A stretch of 64,000 nt of DNA from Platerodrilus igneus. Taxonomy: Eukaryota; Arthropoda; Insecta; Coleoptera; Lycidae. Below, piece after piece: positions 33,003-44,276 of the stretch. The notes beneath the pieces were generated by a model that was not told the origin of the DNA, ran no database searches, and saw only the letters and a list, made by a program, of their open reading frames with translations. Position 1 is the first letter of the stretch. Every line of letters begins with the position of its first letter. The translations under genes were made by a program, and so were the position numbers. Where the stretch lies: contig JARFIW010001082.1 in the NCBI GenBank assembly GCA_036346225.1, forward strand, positions 6,758,001-6,822,000, written 5' to 3'.

Positions 33003-34100
33003 TTAAACTTCTTGCCCCTCGATAGGCAAAACACACAATTTCACAATGGGTCTTTTAATGACCCCACTCACCGTTTTAACACTAGCGACACGAATTTCAC
33101 TGTCGCGTCCGGGATGAACTTCAGTTATACGTCCCAACTTCCACATTCTAGAAGGAACGTTATCTTCAGAAATAATGACGAGTTGACCAGGACATAATGA
33201 TGCTCTGGTAGATGAATGCCATTTGTTACGTCTTTGTAATTCTTGTAAGTACTCTTTAGTCCATTTCGACCAAAAGTCTTGTTGGAGCAGTTGTACGAAC
33301 TGCCATCGAGAAAGTCGATTGACCTTTTCTTGCGATAAGTCAAGTTCAGGTATCGCCTTTAGATTATCGTTAATCAAGAAATGTCCAGGTGTGATATAAT
33401 CAAGGTCACAAGGATCATCAGATAGAGGAATCAACGGACGGGAGTTTAATATACTTTCAACATCAATCAGCAACGTGTTTAATTCTGTGAAGGTTAAATG
33501 GGCATTAGAAGCAATTTTAAAGATATGTTTTTTGAAAGACTTAACGGCCGCCTCCCATAAACCTCCCATGTGAGGGCCTTTGGGAACATTAAATATAAAT
33601 TTAATATTCTGAGAAACTGTATCTCTGAGAATCGCATTTTGTGTCGTTTTATCTGTTAAAAAATTAACAATATTTCGTAATTCGTTGGCTGCGCCTACAT
33701 AATTAGTTCCGTTATCACAAAATATTTCAGCTGGAATGCCTCGTCTGCCAACAAATCGTTTGAGTGCAGCGATAAACGCTTCTGAAGTCAAATTTTCCAC
33801 GAGTTCACAATGAACGGCCTTCGTGTTCATGCATACAAATACGCATCCGTATGCCTTTATAATTTTTCGTGAGGTACGTGAACCTTCTTTAATAAAAAAT
33901 GGTCCAAAGAAATCCGTACCAAGTCTTGTAAATGCCCTTTGATTAGGCACTAAACGAGAGGCAGGTAAATCTGCCATTTTAGGTTGAGATTTGAGAGGTT
34001 GTGTCTAAAACAAAGAACACAATTTCGTATAACCTTTTTACTAAATTTCTGCCCGATAAGGGCCAATATTTCAAGCGAGTTGCTGCTAGCGTACCTTGCA
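33003..34100 (-). CDS. BEL integrase
   Basis: Frame 33977-33003 holds RLGTDFFGPFFIKEG (first Asp), RKIIKAYGCVFVCMNTKAVH, IFCDNGTNYVGAANEL (second Asp) and GPHMGGLWEAAVKSFKKH with the catalytic Glu, followed by the DUF5641-like C-terminal part (MWKLGRITEVHPGRDSEIR, then VKLCVLPIE) before the stop. The zinc-binding N-terminal part lies upstream, in another frame (34000-34450). It inserts the reverse-transcribed DNA. This is the best-preserved BEL gene, 324 codons without a break. Confidence 0.92.
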
Positions 34101-34454
34101 TACCACTATGCAAACTCTTTTATGCGCGTTTAAAATAATTAAATCACAAAGTGAACCCTTTGCTATTAAAATGGGGTGTTTATTATCGTATTTTAAGTTA
34201 GAATGACGCAAGCGTCCTCCTACGCGTAAAATTTGATTTTTATCCAAGAAAGGATTCAAAGATAGAATTTTGAATTATTAGTTATAACTTGAGAATTTTT
34301 AAAGATTTAATTTCGTTACCAAAATTAATTTTTGGTCGAGTTTAATTAAAATCATTTCGGTTTCATTTAGCTCATTCACAGATAATTCTGTAATGATTTT
34401 GTTAGATTTATTTTGCAATTAAAATAAACCTTTTGCAAGTGGCGATTATTCTAA

Positions 34455-34901
34455 TTAGTTTAGTAAAGCTGGAATATTTCGTAAAATATTACTTGTGAAA
34501 GCAATTAATTCTTCATTGGAAAAATTAACATTTGTAACGAGCACCTTGATTTCCGGTAAATTTATTTGGTTTTTCGTGTTAAATATTTTAGGTTTGAAAT
34601 TCACATCGAATAAAAACTTGGGCCCATTGAACCAAATTTTGTTGTTACATAACTCTAAGGGCAAACAACCCCTTGAAATTATGTCAGCGGGATTAGAATG
34701 AGTATCAACATGATACCAAGAATTTGTGTCAGAAATGTTTTTTATTTCTGTAGTTCTATTCGCTACGAAAGCCTTCCAACGACTTGGACACGATTTTATC
34801 CAAGATAACGCGATTGTAGAATCAGTATAATAACTAACAGACGAGAATTTTGTGTTGGAAACCGTTCGAATTTTTCTACTAACTGTGCAAGCAACAGACA
34901 A
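34455..34901 (-). CDS. BEL RNase H
   Basis: FSSVSYYTDSTIALSWIKS holds an RNase H aspartate, and WYHVDTHSNPADIISRG is the typical Pao end. It continues from the reverse transcriptase after a frame change near 34950 and removes the RNA strand during reverse transcription. The last part (LPEIKVLVTNVNFSNEEL) is the linker to integrase. Confidence 0.85.
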   Translation of the reverse strand: MSVACTVSRKIRTVSNTKFSSVSYYTDSTIALSWIKSCPSRWKAFVANRTTEIKNISDTNSWYHVDTHSNPADIISRGCLPLELCNNKIWFNGPKFLFDVNFKPKIFNTKNQINLPEIKVLVTNVNFSNEELIAFTSNILRNIPALLN

Positions 34902-34994
34902 GCACAGAGTTCAAGACGCGGTAAGCTTATAGTTTTAGAGGAGCTACACGTGACTTTGCACACAGAATAGCACAATTTATTAAATTATCAGAGG

Positions 34995-36191
34995 TTATTT
35001 CTCTGACATAAATACAAGCACCATAAGCACGTTCGCTGGCATCAGCAAAACAATGAAGCTCAATGCAGGAATTATTGTTAAAATAAGTTTTCGTGGTATA
35101 AAAATTTTAGAAATATCAGTTAAACACGATGAAAACGCTATCCATCGATTAAGGAGATCAGGTGGAACAACTTCATCCCAACCCGATTTAATTTTCCAAA
35201 GATCTTGCATGATCAGTTTGGAAATCGTGATTATAGGACCAAGTAATCCTAGAGGGTCGAAGATTTTCGCAATATGACTAAGAATCATACGTTTTGTAAT
35301 TTGAGTTTTACTGCAGTTTAGTTGAGTACTATACTGTATAGTGTCGGAGATGGGAGACCAAAAGATACCCAAAGTCTTAAAACTCTCACCATCTTTGCAT
35401 TTTATAACCAAGTTTTCTTGGTCGGACTCGATGTCCTTCAAAAGATTTGCAATATTCGAGTTCCATTTGCGCAATGGAAAACAACCTGCATCTAAAACAC
35501 TTAAAATATTATCGCGTAATTGTAATAATTTTGTTTCGTCATTACTACCCGTAATTAGGTCGTCTACGTAAAAATCATTTGTAATTACCCTATATAATTC
35601 GGGGTTCGAAAATTCAAAGGGTTTCGCGAGCTCAAGCAAACACCTTGTAGCTATGAAAGAAGCGGGGCGTGTCCCATACGTAAGCGTTTTTAATTCAAAG
35701 ATTTTAATTTTGTCATCACGAGAGAATCGATATAATATTTTTTGATATGGAGTATCGTGTGGATCGATTAAAACTTGTCTGTACATTTTGGAAATGTCAG
35801 AGGTTATGATGTATTTATAGAACCTAAAACGTATTAGAATGCTAAATAAGTCATTTTGTATTACGGGACCTATCATTAAAATATCGTTCAGCGACATCCC
35901 TGAGGTAGTTTTACATGAGGCATCAAAAACCACTCGAGTTCTTGATGTTAAAGATTCATTTTTATAAACTGCGTGATGCGGTAAAAAATAACCATTGCTG
36001 TTGCAATCATCAATATTACCAATTTCTGCCATATGGCCGAGCTGTAAATATTCTTGCATGAAATCACGATAGTTTCTTGCAATCTCGGGATTTTTTGTTA
36101 ATTTCTGTTCGAGGTTAAGAAACCGTTTTTTGGCTATTTCTAGCGAATCACCTAATGCTTCTGGGCTAGTTTTCCAAGGCAAAGATGCCAC
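34995..36191 (-). CDS. BEL reverse transcriptase
   Basis: A 398-codon frame. YFLPHHAVYKNESLTSRTRV and FDASCKTTSGMSLND are the Pao fingers, ITSDISKMYRQVLIDPHDT the palm motif A, and NDFYVDDLITGSND the catalytic YVDD loop. KTLGIFWSPISD and IFDPLGLLGP follow, as in Pao thumb and connection. Upstream (36240-36530), in another frame, is the protease-RT linker with VFGWLISG. It copies element RNA into DNA in the particle. Confidence 0.93.
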   Translation of the reverse strand: MASLPWKTSPEALGDSLEIAKKRFLNLEQKLTKNPEIARNYRDFMQEYLQLGHMAEIGNIDDCNSNGYFLPHHAVYKNESLTSRTRVVFDASCKTTSGMSLNDILMIGPVIQNDLFSILIRFRFYKYIITSDISKMYRQVLIDPHDTPYQKILYRFSRDDKIKIFELKTLTYGTRPASFIATRCLLELAKPFEFSNPELYRVITNDFYVDDLITGSNDETKLLQLRDNILSVLDAGCFPLRKWNSNIANLLKDIESDQENLVIKCKDGESFKTLGIFWSPISDTIQYSTQLNCSKTQITKRMILSHIAKIFDPLGLLGPIITISKLIMQDLWKIKSGWDEVVPPDLLNRWIAFSSCLTDISKIFIPRKLILTIIPALSFIVLLMPANVLMVLVFMSEK

Positions 36192-36239
36192 AAATCTGCC
36201 AGAACTGTCGCGCTTAATTGTGTTTTCAAAATGTTTTCA

Positions 36240-37374
36240 CATTCTGATTGCTCTTGAGATTTAATTGGAATTTCAGGAATGTGTTCGACTTCCCAAAATT
36301 GTGTAATGTTTTGTCTAACTGGCGTAATGTATTTAAATTACATACAGCGGGATAAGCGTATTGATTTGGGACGATTCCCGAAATCAACCATCCAAAGACC
36401 GAGTTTTGTAAAGTAACCTTGTCGTTACTACAACGTATTTGACCAATGCTCAGTAAACGATAAAATACTTGAGCACCTATTAAAATATCTACCCTTCGAG
36501 ATTCATTGAATTCAGGATCAGCGAGTTGCTAATTGGGCGGAACATCCATTAAATTTGCATCAAACGATTTTATGGGTAAATTAGAAGATATTTTATTCAA
36601 CACAAAAAATTGTAAATCGAGTTCGAATTTTGTGTATTTTGAGCGTACGTTAGCCTTGATAACTAACTTCGAGTTCGTGGTGTTATCACTAATGCCCGTG
36701 ATTGGCAGATTTATTTTGTTTGTAGGAAGACCTAGTTTTTTTGCTAAATCAGTAGTGATAATATTTATTTGTGAAGCAGAGTCTAGTATAGCTCTTGCAT
36801 TTTGATAACATCCTGTAACATCTCTTACTTCGATTAAGCAAGTAGATAATACGATATTACACGGGTTTTGTATTGCGTGTAATACGTGAATTTCATCTTG
36901 AGGGCTCTGGCCATTAGAAGCACACTCAGAATGATTCGAGTTTAAAGAAGCTTCGCGTTTAGCTTCCTGTGAAGGTGGCTTACGAGTATTACCGTTAGCA
37001 TTCACCTTATCTAAATGCAGAATTGTATTGTGCAAGGCACCACATTTTCGACATCTAGAGGATTTGCAATTGGGCACAGGATGACCTGGCCTAAGGCAAT
37101 TGAGACATAAACGCTTTTTACGAACGTTTTCTATACGAGCTTCGACAGAAAGTTTTAAAAGATTCGAGCACTGATTTGTAAAGTGATTACTTTCTGTGCA
37201 ATAATTACAATTACTTGGTTTGTTTAGAGTCAAACTGCAAGACGCGGGCTTGTAATTATTTTTTGTGAATTGTCGTTTGAAACTAGTGTTATCGCTAGCT
37301 TCACGAGAATTTATCGCATTTAAAGCGTGACATTTTGTGTTAAAAGTCAGATAACATTTTATATGTAGGTACAT
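36240..37374 (-). CDS. BEL zinc knuckles and aspartic protease
   Basis: Frame 37374-36529 has two zinc-knuckle-like motifs (CLNCLRPGHPVPNCK and CRKCGALHNTILH) after a CNYCTESNHFTNQC segment, and then the protease ARAILDSASQINIITTDLA. Pao proteases use DSAS or DSGS as the active-site loop, so this fits. The stop near 36529 is followed in another frame by RVDILIGAQVFY, the usual linker. This region carries the end of gag and the start of pol. Confidence 0.88.
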
Positions 37375-37515
37375 TCGTGGACGTTAATTTATTTTCCCAC
37401 TCACTACGAGTTGTAAGAGGAAGTTTCGAGGTTATTAGATAAACTAACATATCGTCCCATTTATCAACAGATCTCCCCATGGCAGTAAGAGACCTTAAAT
37501 GTTGCGAGGCAATAT

Positions 37516-38225
37516 CTAAAATATTACGTAGTCCCTGATAAGACTCTTTATGTAAGGCGGGCAGTTCAAAATTGATCGAATGTGATTTGTAACAATAACT
37601 CTTTCATTTTCATATCGATCACGTAAAATCTGTTTTGCGTTTTCGTAATTTTCAGGCGTAATTTCCAAACATTTTATAGTTTCCCTTGCTTCCGATTTTA
37701 AACATCCTATCAAGTACTGTAATTTGTCCAAAGGACTTAATGAAGGGTCTGAACCTATTAAAGAATCAAATACCTGAATAAACGAGAAATATTCTTCAAA
37801 TTTTCCTGAAAAATAAGGGAGATTTAAAACGGTAACCTCGCTGCTACTGAGCGATTAGCAAAAGTATTGAGATTAATTTCTGGTTGAGGAACAACAGGTT
37901 TTTGTTCTGGTTTATTAATATTTAACGCGTTGATTTTAGCTTGTAACGTAGAAAACATCGTATCAGTTTCCATTTGTTCATTAAATAAATCTTGAAATTC
38001 TACATCAAAATCAAGATTGTAAATTTTTTGTAAATAAGATTCAAGTTCGTCAATTAATTTACTACATGTATCAAATTGTCGCGAAGCTTTTTGTTGAGTT
38101 TCCTGGGAAATTTCTTCCGATAAATATTTTTCAAGAATCGTAAACGAGCGCTTTAGATAAGAACGTTTAGTTTTGTATTTCTTAATTTGTCCGTGAATTA
38201 AATCCAAGTCTGGATTATGTGCCAT
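37516..38225 (-). CDS. BEL gag N-terminal part (frameshifted)
   Basis: Frame 38225-37824 starts MAHNPDLDLIHGQIKKYKTK and is helical, likely a coiled coil, as in Pao gag. Between 37824 and 37731 the frame changes; 37731-37516 has MDKLQYLIGCLKSEARETIK and AKQILRDRYENERVIV, the DUF1759-like core. A third frame (37375-37510) carries the link to the zinc knuckles. The ATG at 38225 lies about 580 bases inside the 5' LTR, after an untranslated leader (38226-38808). Confidence 0.85.
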
Positions 38226-38808
38226 GATGTTAAAGTATTATTGAATGAAAACGGGTTTAATTTAAAGGAAAGGGTGAAATAACAACAGTGTAATGACCTT
38301 TATCGTAGGCAAGATTACCTGTATTATATTCAAGTTCAAACTACGGGTTGAACCAATGTAAACACAAAGCACATGATGAATGTAGTGGACCTCCTTCCAC
38401 TAGGGTTGCTGCATTCGAGAAATATCGGCGTATATCGTTTATCGCCGCTATCTACAAGTTCCAATGATTGTAGGTTGCCCTTGCAGCTTGTTTCGAAATC
38501 GTGGTTTCCTCCTTGCTCTAATGTACGAAAAGGACGGAACACTTGTAAACCAGAATATTTTCGAATATTTGTCGCACTGGTTTACCTGAGGATATTAGAC
38601 TGTGAAGATACGCTTCACTTCTAGCCCGATAAGAATGTTTGTTACCATATGCGATACATTGAAGCACGATAGCACCATATGAATTCGCATATACGAGAAC
38701 GAGTTAGCAATAGACGCACTAATTATTGTTAGATTTTCTGAGTTTTTTGATAGATAATTAAACAAACAGGAGGCCACAAACGTTACGATCCTGCATCGAT
38801 GGACCAAA

Positions 38809-39242
38809 TGTAATGATCGTGTTTCGAGAATGTAGCTCAGTGGTTCGAGATTGAGTGGTTGCAAGTAATCAACGATATAATAACATTCACAACCGCGTGT
38901 ACGTGAAAGCAATGTTTGTTGAACGAGGAGGTCACGGTAGACCTAATTTAAACGAGTTGCCTTCACACTACGAGCAATGGACTGTATATCGAGGAGCTTA
39001 CGAAGCTTGCTGTAATTGACAACACTGACATACAAAAAATAATAATGAATTTATTAATAACTGAATACCAATGTTACAATTTACAATTGCGGGAGCGCGT
39101 CTTTTTAATGCTCACTCTTTCGCGGTCTAACAACTTCTCCTAGCTTTAACACTGCCCAGAGGTGGGGCGAGACTGGTTGTGGCACGCAGGCCGTCTCGTT
39201 CAAATGTTTGTAAATATACATATTCCTACTCGTGTCGTAACA
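38809..39242 (-). repeat. BEL 5' LTR
   Basis: 434 bp, nearly identical to 32345-32778 (A instead of C at one position seen). On the minus strand it is followed by TTTGGTCCATCGATGCAGG, a candidate primer-binding site beginning with TGG. Confidence 0.9.
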
Positions 39243-39247
39243 ATGGA

Positions 39248-41430
39248 GTCGATACTGCGTGGACTGTCCTGGAAGACATGCTTGGTGTACCTGGACGACG
39301 TGATAGTGTTAGGCCGGTCTTTTGAAGAACATCTTAAGAACCTAGAGGAGATAATCCAAAAATTACGCGGGGCAAACCTTACATTGAGCCCCAAGAAGTG
39401 CCACCTATTTGGAAAAGAGATGAAATACCTAGGACATGTCGTTTTGGAGACCGGAATAAGAGCTGACCCTGACAAAATAAAAGAGTGGCCTACACCAGCA
39501 GATATACACCAACTACGCAGTTTTCTAGGATTGTGTACATATTACCGACGTTTCATACTTGGGTTTGCGAACATTGCCAAACCGTTAACGAAATTAACCG
39601 AAGATGGACAAGAATATGATTGGAATGACGACTGCACAGTGCATTTGAACAACTGAAACGGCTACTAGTTACAGCACCAATTTTGAGCAATCCGCGGATG
39701 GAGGGGAAATTTGTGTTGGATACCGATGCCAGTAACACAGCTAGAGGAAGCGTTTTTTCTCAAGTGCAGGACGGACAAGAAAAAGTTATTGGGTGTTTCA
39801 GTAAGGTTTTGTCGCGTCCAGAAAGGAACTATTGTGTGACAAGAAGGGAGCTGCTGGCCGTCGTCAAATCCATAAAGCACTTTTATAAGTACTTATACGG
39901 CCGTAAATTCCTGTTGAGAACAGACCATGCTGCACTAAAATGGTTACTGCAGTTTCGAAATCCTGAAGGGCAAGTTGCAAGGTGGATAGAGCGGCTGCAG
40001 GAATATGACTTTGACACAGAACATCGTGTAGGAACCAGCCATCTGAATGCAGACGCTCTATCAAGGAGACCTTGTCCGGTGGACTGCAATCATTGCTCCA
40101 AGATGGAAGAGAAGATAAGTGTCATCCATAGAATGACGGTGACCGATGATATTTGGCAACCCGAAAGAATACAAGAAGACCAGGAGAAGGACGCCGAATT
40201 GGGACGCATTATTGAGTGGAAAAATAGAGGACAACGACCAGCTTGGGAAGAAATTAGTATTTTAAGTAGAAGCCTGAAGGCATACTGGGCACAGTGGGAC
40301 TCCTCGATGATTGGAAATAGAATCTTGAAACGACGCTTGGAATGTGAAGATGGCACTGAGAGACTTCAAGTGGTAGTGCCGAGAAGCAGAGTGCCGGAAG
40401 TGTTGCAGCACTTGCACGATGGTATTTCCGGAAGGCACTTTGGCGTGAAAAGAACTCTCGAAAGAGTGAGAGAAAGATTCTATTGGGTGAACTGCAAAGA
40501 AGATGTGAAGGAGTGGTGCCGGAAATGTGAATTGTGTGCCTCTGCAAATGACCCGGTAACAAAACGGAAAGCCCCAATGAGACAGTATAACGTGGGGAAT
40601 CCTTTTGAGAGGGTAGCCATTGATATAGCTGGTCCGTTTCCTGAATCAGAGTAAGGAAATAAATACATCTTGGTTGCAATGGATTATTTTACCAAATGGC
40701 CGGAGTCATATGCTATACCTAATCAAGAGGCCGAGACGGTTGCAGATGTACTAGTCAGGGAGTTGTTTTGTCGTTTTGGAGTTCCGTTGGAATTACACTC
40801 CGATCAAGGTAGAAACTTCGAATCAGCGTTGTTTCAAAACGTCTGCAAGCATCTTGGAATCAGAAAGACTAGAACCACGCCACTTCATACCCAATCGGAT
40901 GGAATGCTTGAAAGAATGAACAGAACGTTAGGAAAGTACCTGGCCAAAGTTGTCTCTGAACATCAACGAGACTGGGACGAATATTTACATTTGTTCCTAC
41001 TGGCGTACCGATCTTCGGTACATGACAGCACAGGATACTCGCCCGCTTGCGTAATGCTAGGACGTGAATTACGGCTACCATGTGATCTTCAGTTTCGATT
41101 TAAACCTGGAGAAGAGATCGCAGGTGAAGATTACGTTAGTAAGCTTCGTGAAAGATCAAATAGCATTCACGAAAACGTCCAAAGAATATCCAGGCAGCAA
41201 GCGATCGAATGAAATCACAATATGACACGAGAGCACCAGAAGGTGGTTATCAACCTGGAGATTTAGTGTGGTTGTATAATCCACAAAGAAAGCGCGGGTT
41301 GTCGCCAAAATTACAAAAACAATGGTAAGGCCCGTACGAAGTGATGAAAACGATTAATGATGTAGTGTACCGGATCAGAAGCTCTCCCGTGGTAAACCGA
41401 AAGTGGTACACTTTGACCGTTTAACATCCT
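39248..41430 (+). pseudogene. Gypsy reverse transcriptase end, RNase H and integrase
   Basis: Directly after the target duplication the frame continues with YLDDVIVLGRSFEEHLKNLE, the catalytic loop. A frame change at about 39633 leads into RNase H (FVLDTDASNTARGSVFSQ, ERNYCVTRRELLAVVKSIKH, LRTDHAALKWLL). The integrase zinc finger (HLHDGISGRHFGVKR, then CRKCELC) is at about 40410-40540. The DDE core has ERVAIDIAGPFPE, LHSDQGRNFESALFQN and LERMNRTLGKYL (Glu), after a stop at 40652. A frame change near 41205 leads to the C-terminal GPY-type region (YQPGDLVWLYNP, about 41250, and later GPYEVMK). The frame then runs on into the macrodomain region. Confidence 0.9.
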
Positions 41431-41509
41431 ACCCTGGCAGTAACCAAGAAGGCCTAAATAATGAGAATGGTGTTCAACAAGTTATTAATCATGAGCCAAA
41501 TGTAGAAAC

Positions 41510-41950
41510 ACAGCAAGATCTGTTTAGAGCACCAGAAGAGTATTCCCTTGCAATTGCGTAGCTCAAGATTTGAAAATGTCAAGGGGAATAGCTGTTGTTT
41601 TCAAGAAAAAGTTTGGATGTGTGGAAGAATTAGTACAACAGCAGCCAGCTGTAGGAAAAGCTTTGGTTCTTCACGATAAAAATCGTTATGTTTACTATCT
41701 GGTCACCAAAAATTCTTCATGGCAGAGACCTAGTTATGGACATCTATGGGAGGATTTGCTAAATCTTAAGGCGCAGATGATGGAAAATGGAGTAACGAAA
41801 CTAGCGGTGCCCAAGCTAGGCTGTGGACTGGATCGTTTAAATTGGAGGATAGTCCGAAATATGCTAGAAGTAGTTTTCCAGGAAACCAACGTCCAGGTCC
41901 TTCTTTGTTGTTATCAACCGGTTGCCTACCAAGACCAAGAAAAGTGTTGA
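41510..41950 (+). CDS. OARD1/TARG1-like macrodomain at the end of Gypsy pol
   Basis: Frame 41570-41950 reads MSRGIAVVFKKKFG, YVYYLVTKNSSWQRPSY and VPKLGCGLDRLNWRIVRNM, which matches the ADP-ribose-binding macrodomain of OARD1/TARG1 along its length. Those enzymes remove ADP-ribose (and O-acyl-ADP-ribose) from proteins. The lysine of VTK (codon 41708-41710) and the aspartate of GCGLDRL (41831-41833) correspond to the catalytic pair known in human TARG1. The first strand of the fold (DLFRAPEEYSLA) lies just upstream, in the frame that continues from integrase, and a single missing base near 41551 separates the two. So it was probably an integrase-macrodomain fusion. Confidence 0.85.
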
Positions 41951-42134
41951 CTGTTATTTCCAACGACGCGGTGGATGCACCAGAGGAGATAGCTGCCGAT
42001 ACCGTCATCATTCATCGAATTGGCTTCAAAATGTATTTACAGTTACGAGACGTAACGGTTTTAAAGGGGGGGTAGTGTTGCGAGCTACTATTAGGCAACC
42101 CGTCAAACACACCAGCGCAGTAGACTCTGCATAG
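41922..42134 (+). CDS. CCCH zinc finger downstream of the macrodomain
   Basis: In the frame 41922-42134 the segment CYFQRRGGCTRGDSCRYRH (about 41952-42008) is a perfect CX7CX5CX3H finger, a class that usually binds RNA. It follows the macrodomain after a one-frame change near 41930, so it was probably the C-terminal domain of the same polyprotein. The frame passes the polypurine tract and ends in the LTR; an alternative frame stops exactly at the LTR border (TAG, 42073-42075). The short length makes the finger match meaningful but not proof of function. Confidence 0.6.
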   Translation: MPTKTKKSVDCYFQRRGGCTRGDSCRYRHHSSNWLQNVFTVTRRNGFKGGVVLRATIRQPVKHTSAVDSA

Positions 42135-42669
42135 TCTTCAGGATTCGAGAATTCTTCTAGCAATCAAACACACAAAACGCCGCCAGCACTGTTTATTCTC
42201 AATGGCCCATTAAGCTTCTCGTAATTACTAGAGGATGAGTCATATCTTTAACTCAGAGTATATATAAGACCGCTAATAAATGCAAGAGGCAGTCTATACT
42301 TGAATGTCTAATATAAATTATATCGTGTACAGTAAACGTACTTGAGCTTTTGGAAGTTTAAGAATATACATAAATGTTATATGCTGTGTCTAATGTAAAT
42401 ACAGCATGTAGTATACATAAATAGATAGAAGTGTATAATAAATAAATAGTTGTGTTAGTGTTGTTAATAAACCTATGGTTAAGAACTTAGCTTAAGAAGA
42501 TATTAGTGCTTGTAATTCATTAGTGTAATAGTGCTTCATTGTTAAGTGGACTGAAAACATCTATAAACAAGGCATATACTGTTAATTAGACTTGTGAACA
42601 GTGAGTAATAAAGACGTTTGTTATTACTTGTTTTAAATTAGAGAAACGCGGTAGTAGTAGCCTGTTACA
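42076..42669 (+). repeat. Gypsy 3' LTR
   Basis: Follows the purine tract AAAGGGGGGG-TAG. It begins TGTTGCGAGCTACTATTAGG and ends GCCTGTTACA, 594 bp. It contains a TATATAAG box (about 42261) and AATAAAG-type signals (about 42607), as expected of an LTR promoter and polyadenylation region. No second copy is in the window. Confidence 0.75.
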
Positions 42670-42825
42670 ATATCTTTCTAAATCATGTTGGCGGTGCTAT
42701 GCCATTTACAAAATTTACAGAAATATGCATACGATGTTGGAATAGTGGTGACTCAAAACACGTTTTGTAACTGCTGTGAAAGATTTTGATTAGAATGAAG
42801 AACGATACAGGAAAAATTTTGACGA

Positions 42826-42826
<1 letters not shown>

Positions 42827-42868
<42 letters not shown>

Positions 42869-42871
42869 TAT
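42827..42871. repeat. (TA)n microsatellite
   Basis: About 45 bases of TA repeats with one interruption (ACAT). Confidence 0.95.
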
Positions 42872-44276
42872 CGGGAGAAACGTAGACGGATAGTTAACAT
42901 CTGGAGTGTGAATATGGCGGACGTCTTAGACTTTATCGCAAATAAACGCAAACTTCAATTTATGCAAGAAGCTGTAAGAAAAAAATTAGTATTTGGTGTA
43001 TAAAATAGATCTCTTTAAAATTCTTGATACTATAAAAGACAAATTTAAAAAATCTGCAGCGGTTTTAAAACGTAAGTGAGTGATTTTGTAAGAAAGTTGC
43101 ATATACATATATTTGCTCAAATTAAATTTGAATGTAAAATTCCTAGCCTACCCTAGGAATTAAAAACCATTCAATCTTTCAAAATATTTGCATATTCTAA
43201 GCTATGATAAAATTCTTTCTCATTTATTTAAAATAAAATATCAGTTTTCATTTAATAAATAATCTAATTAACAAGCAGTTTGCTGATTAGCTTTATAAGC
43301 AGGTGTAAAACTTATCCCTTTTTAAAAAAACATTGAATAGGATGCACAAAGGCTCGAAAAAATTTTCAGATAAGTGTTCAAAACCTGCTAACAGTAGAAT
43401 GCACGTGTTTGCGTTTCTATACCAACAAACGCCGTTAGAAAGGCTGCTTTTTACGACAATCTCGGATAACAAACAAATTACTTAGGGAAAACGCGCGTTT
43501 TAACTTGAATCTTCAGGTTTATTCAAATGCACTTTAGGGTGCTGACAATGGAAGCTAATTATAAAAGTTTAACCTTCCCAGTTTAAAATTAAGTACATGA
43601 GTTGTTACATTCCAAACTTGGAAATGTACATTATTAAATATGTGAGTAAATTCCCGCGAATATTTTCAAATAAACTTGTTAATTTCCGTCATTCCGGACA
43701 GTTGCGTTTGCGCAAAAGAATGCGCAGGCACGGAGTAAAGGACACAAGTGCGCGGTGTGTGATACGACGCCATTATACTACGAGGCCTGAAGCCGAAAAC
43801 AGCTACCTGTGTTGCGTGTCTGTCTTTTCTCTTTTCAGGTGGTAGGTTCCTTATCTCTTACCTTTTGTCGTTCCTTCTACCTGGTTATCCTTGCTGCCCC
43901 CCTACAAACAAAGAGGATGGACGAATGAATCTGTAACAACAATGGCGTAGCCGACCCACGCCCAAAGAACAAGGAGATGGCCCTGGGATATAACTGCAAG
44001 ACGCGTTTTAAGTGAGTACATTGCTTTATTTATATTGTAAGTTAAGAATTGTATCATTTTTAAACGTGTTTGGTATTTGATACAATTTGCCGCGTAATCA
44101 TGCCATATTAAACGATTGCGCAATAGTTTGAAACTCGAAAAACCGCAGCAGAGTACCGCTTCTAATGATAACAATTAATGTTTCTTATTTAGCTTGCGTT
44201 GTATTAGGTTTCCTTTCTCTTCGAAAAGGTTTAAATGTTTTATAAAAATCTACATTGTCTCAGATATTAAAAAAAG
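42872..44276. other. No recognisable gene
   Basis: AT-rich single-copy-looking sequence, with a more GC-rich patch at about 43660-43810. Short frames there lack any family signature. Confidence 0.4.

Larger units (their letters stand above)
32345..39242 (-). mobile_element. BEL/Pao retrotransposon inserted in Gypsy reverse transcriptase
   Basis: LTRs of 434 bp at both ends (TGTAATGATCG...GTAACA), flanked by ATGGA on both sides (32340-32344 and 39243-39247). Genes read on the minus strand in the order gag, protease, reverse transcriptase, RNase H, integrase. I noticed a single base difference between the LTRs by eye, indicating a recent insertion. Internal frames are broken in several places. 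Confidence 0.92.
30113..42669 (+). mobile_element. Gypsy element lacking its 5' LTR, split by a BEL element
   Basis: A single long gag-pol frame with stops, a polypurine tract (about 42062-42072) and a 3' LTR. It is interrupted by a BEL/Pao element at 32345-39242. Removing the BEL element and one ATGGA duplication restores the reverse-transcriptase frame. No 5' LTR is seen: the sequence passes directly from Copia gag into Gypsy gag at about 30113. Confidence 0.85.
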
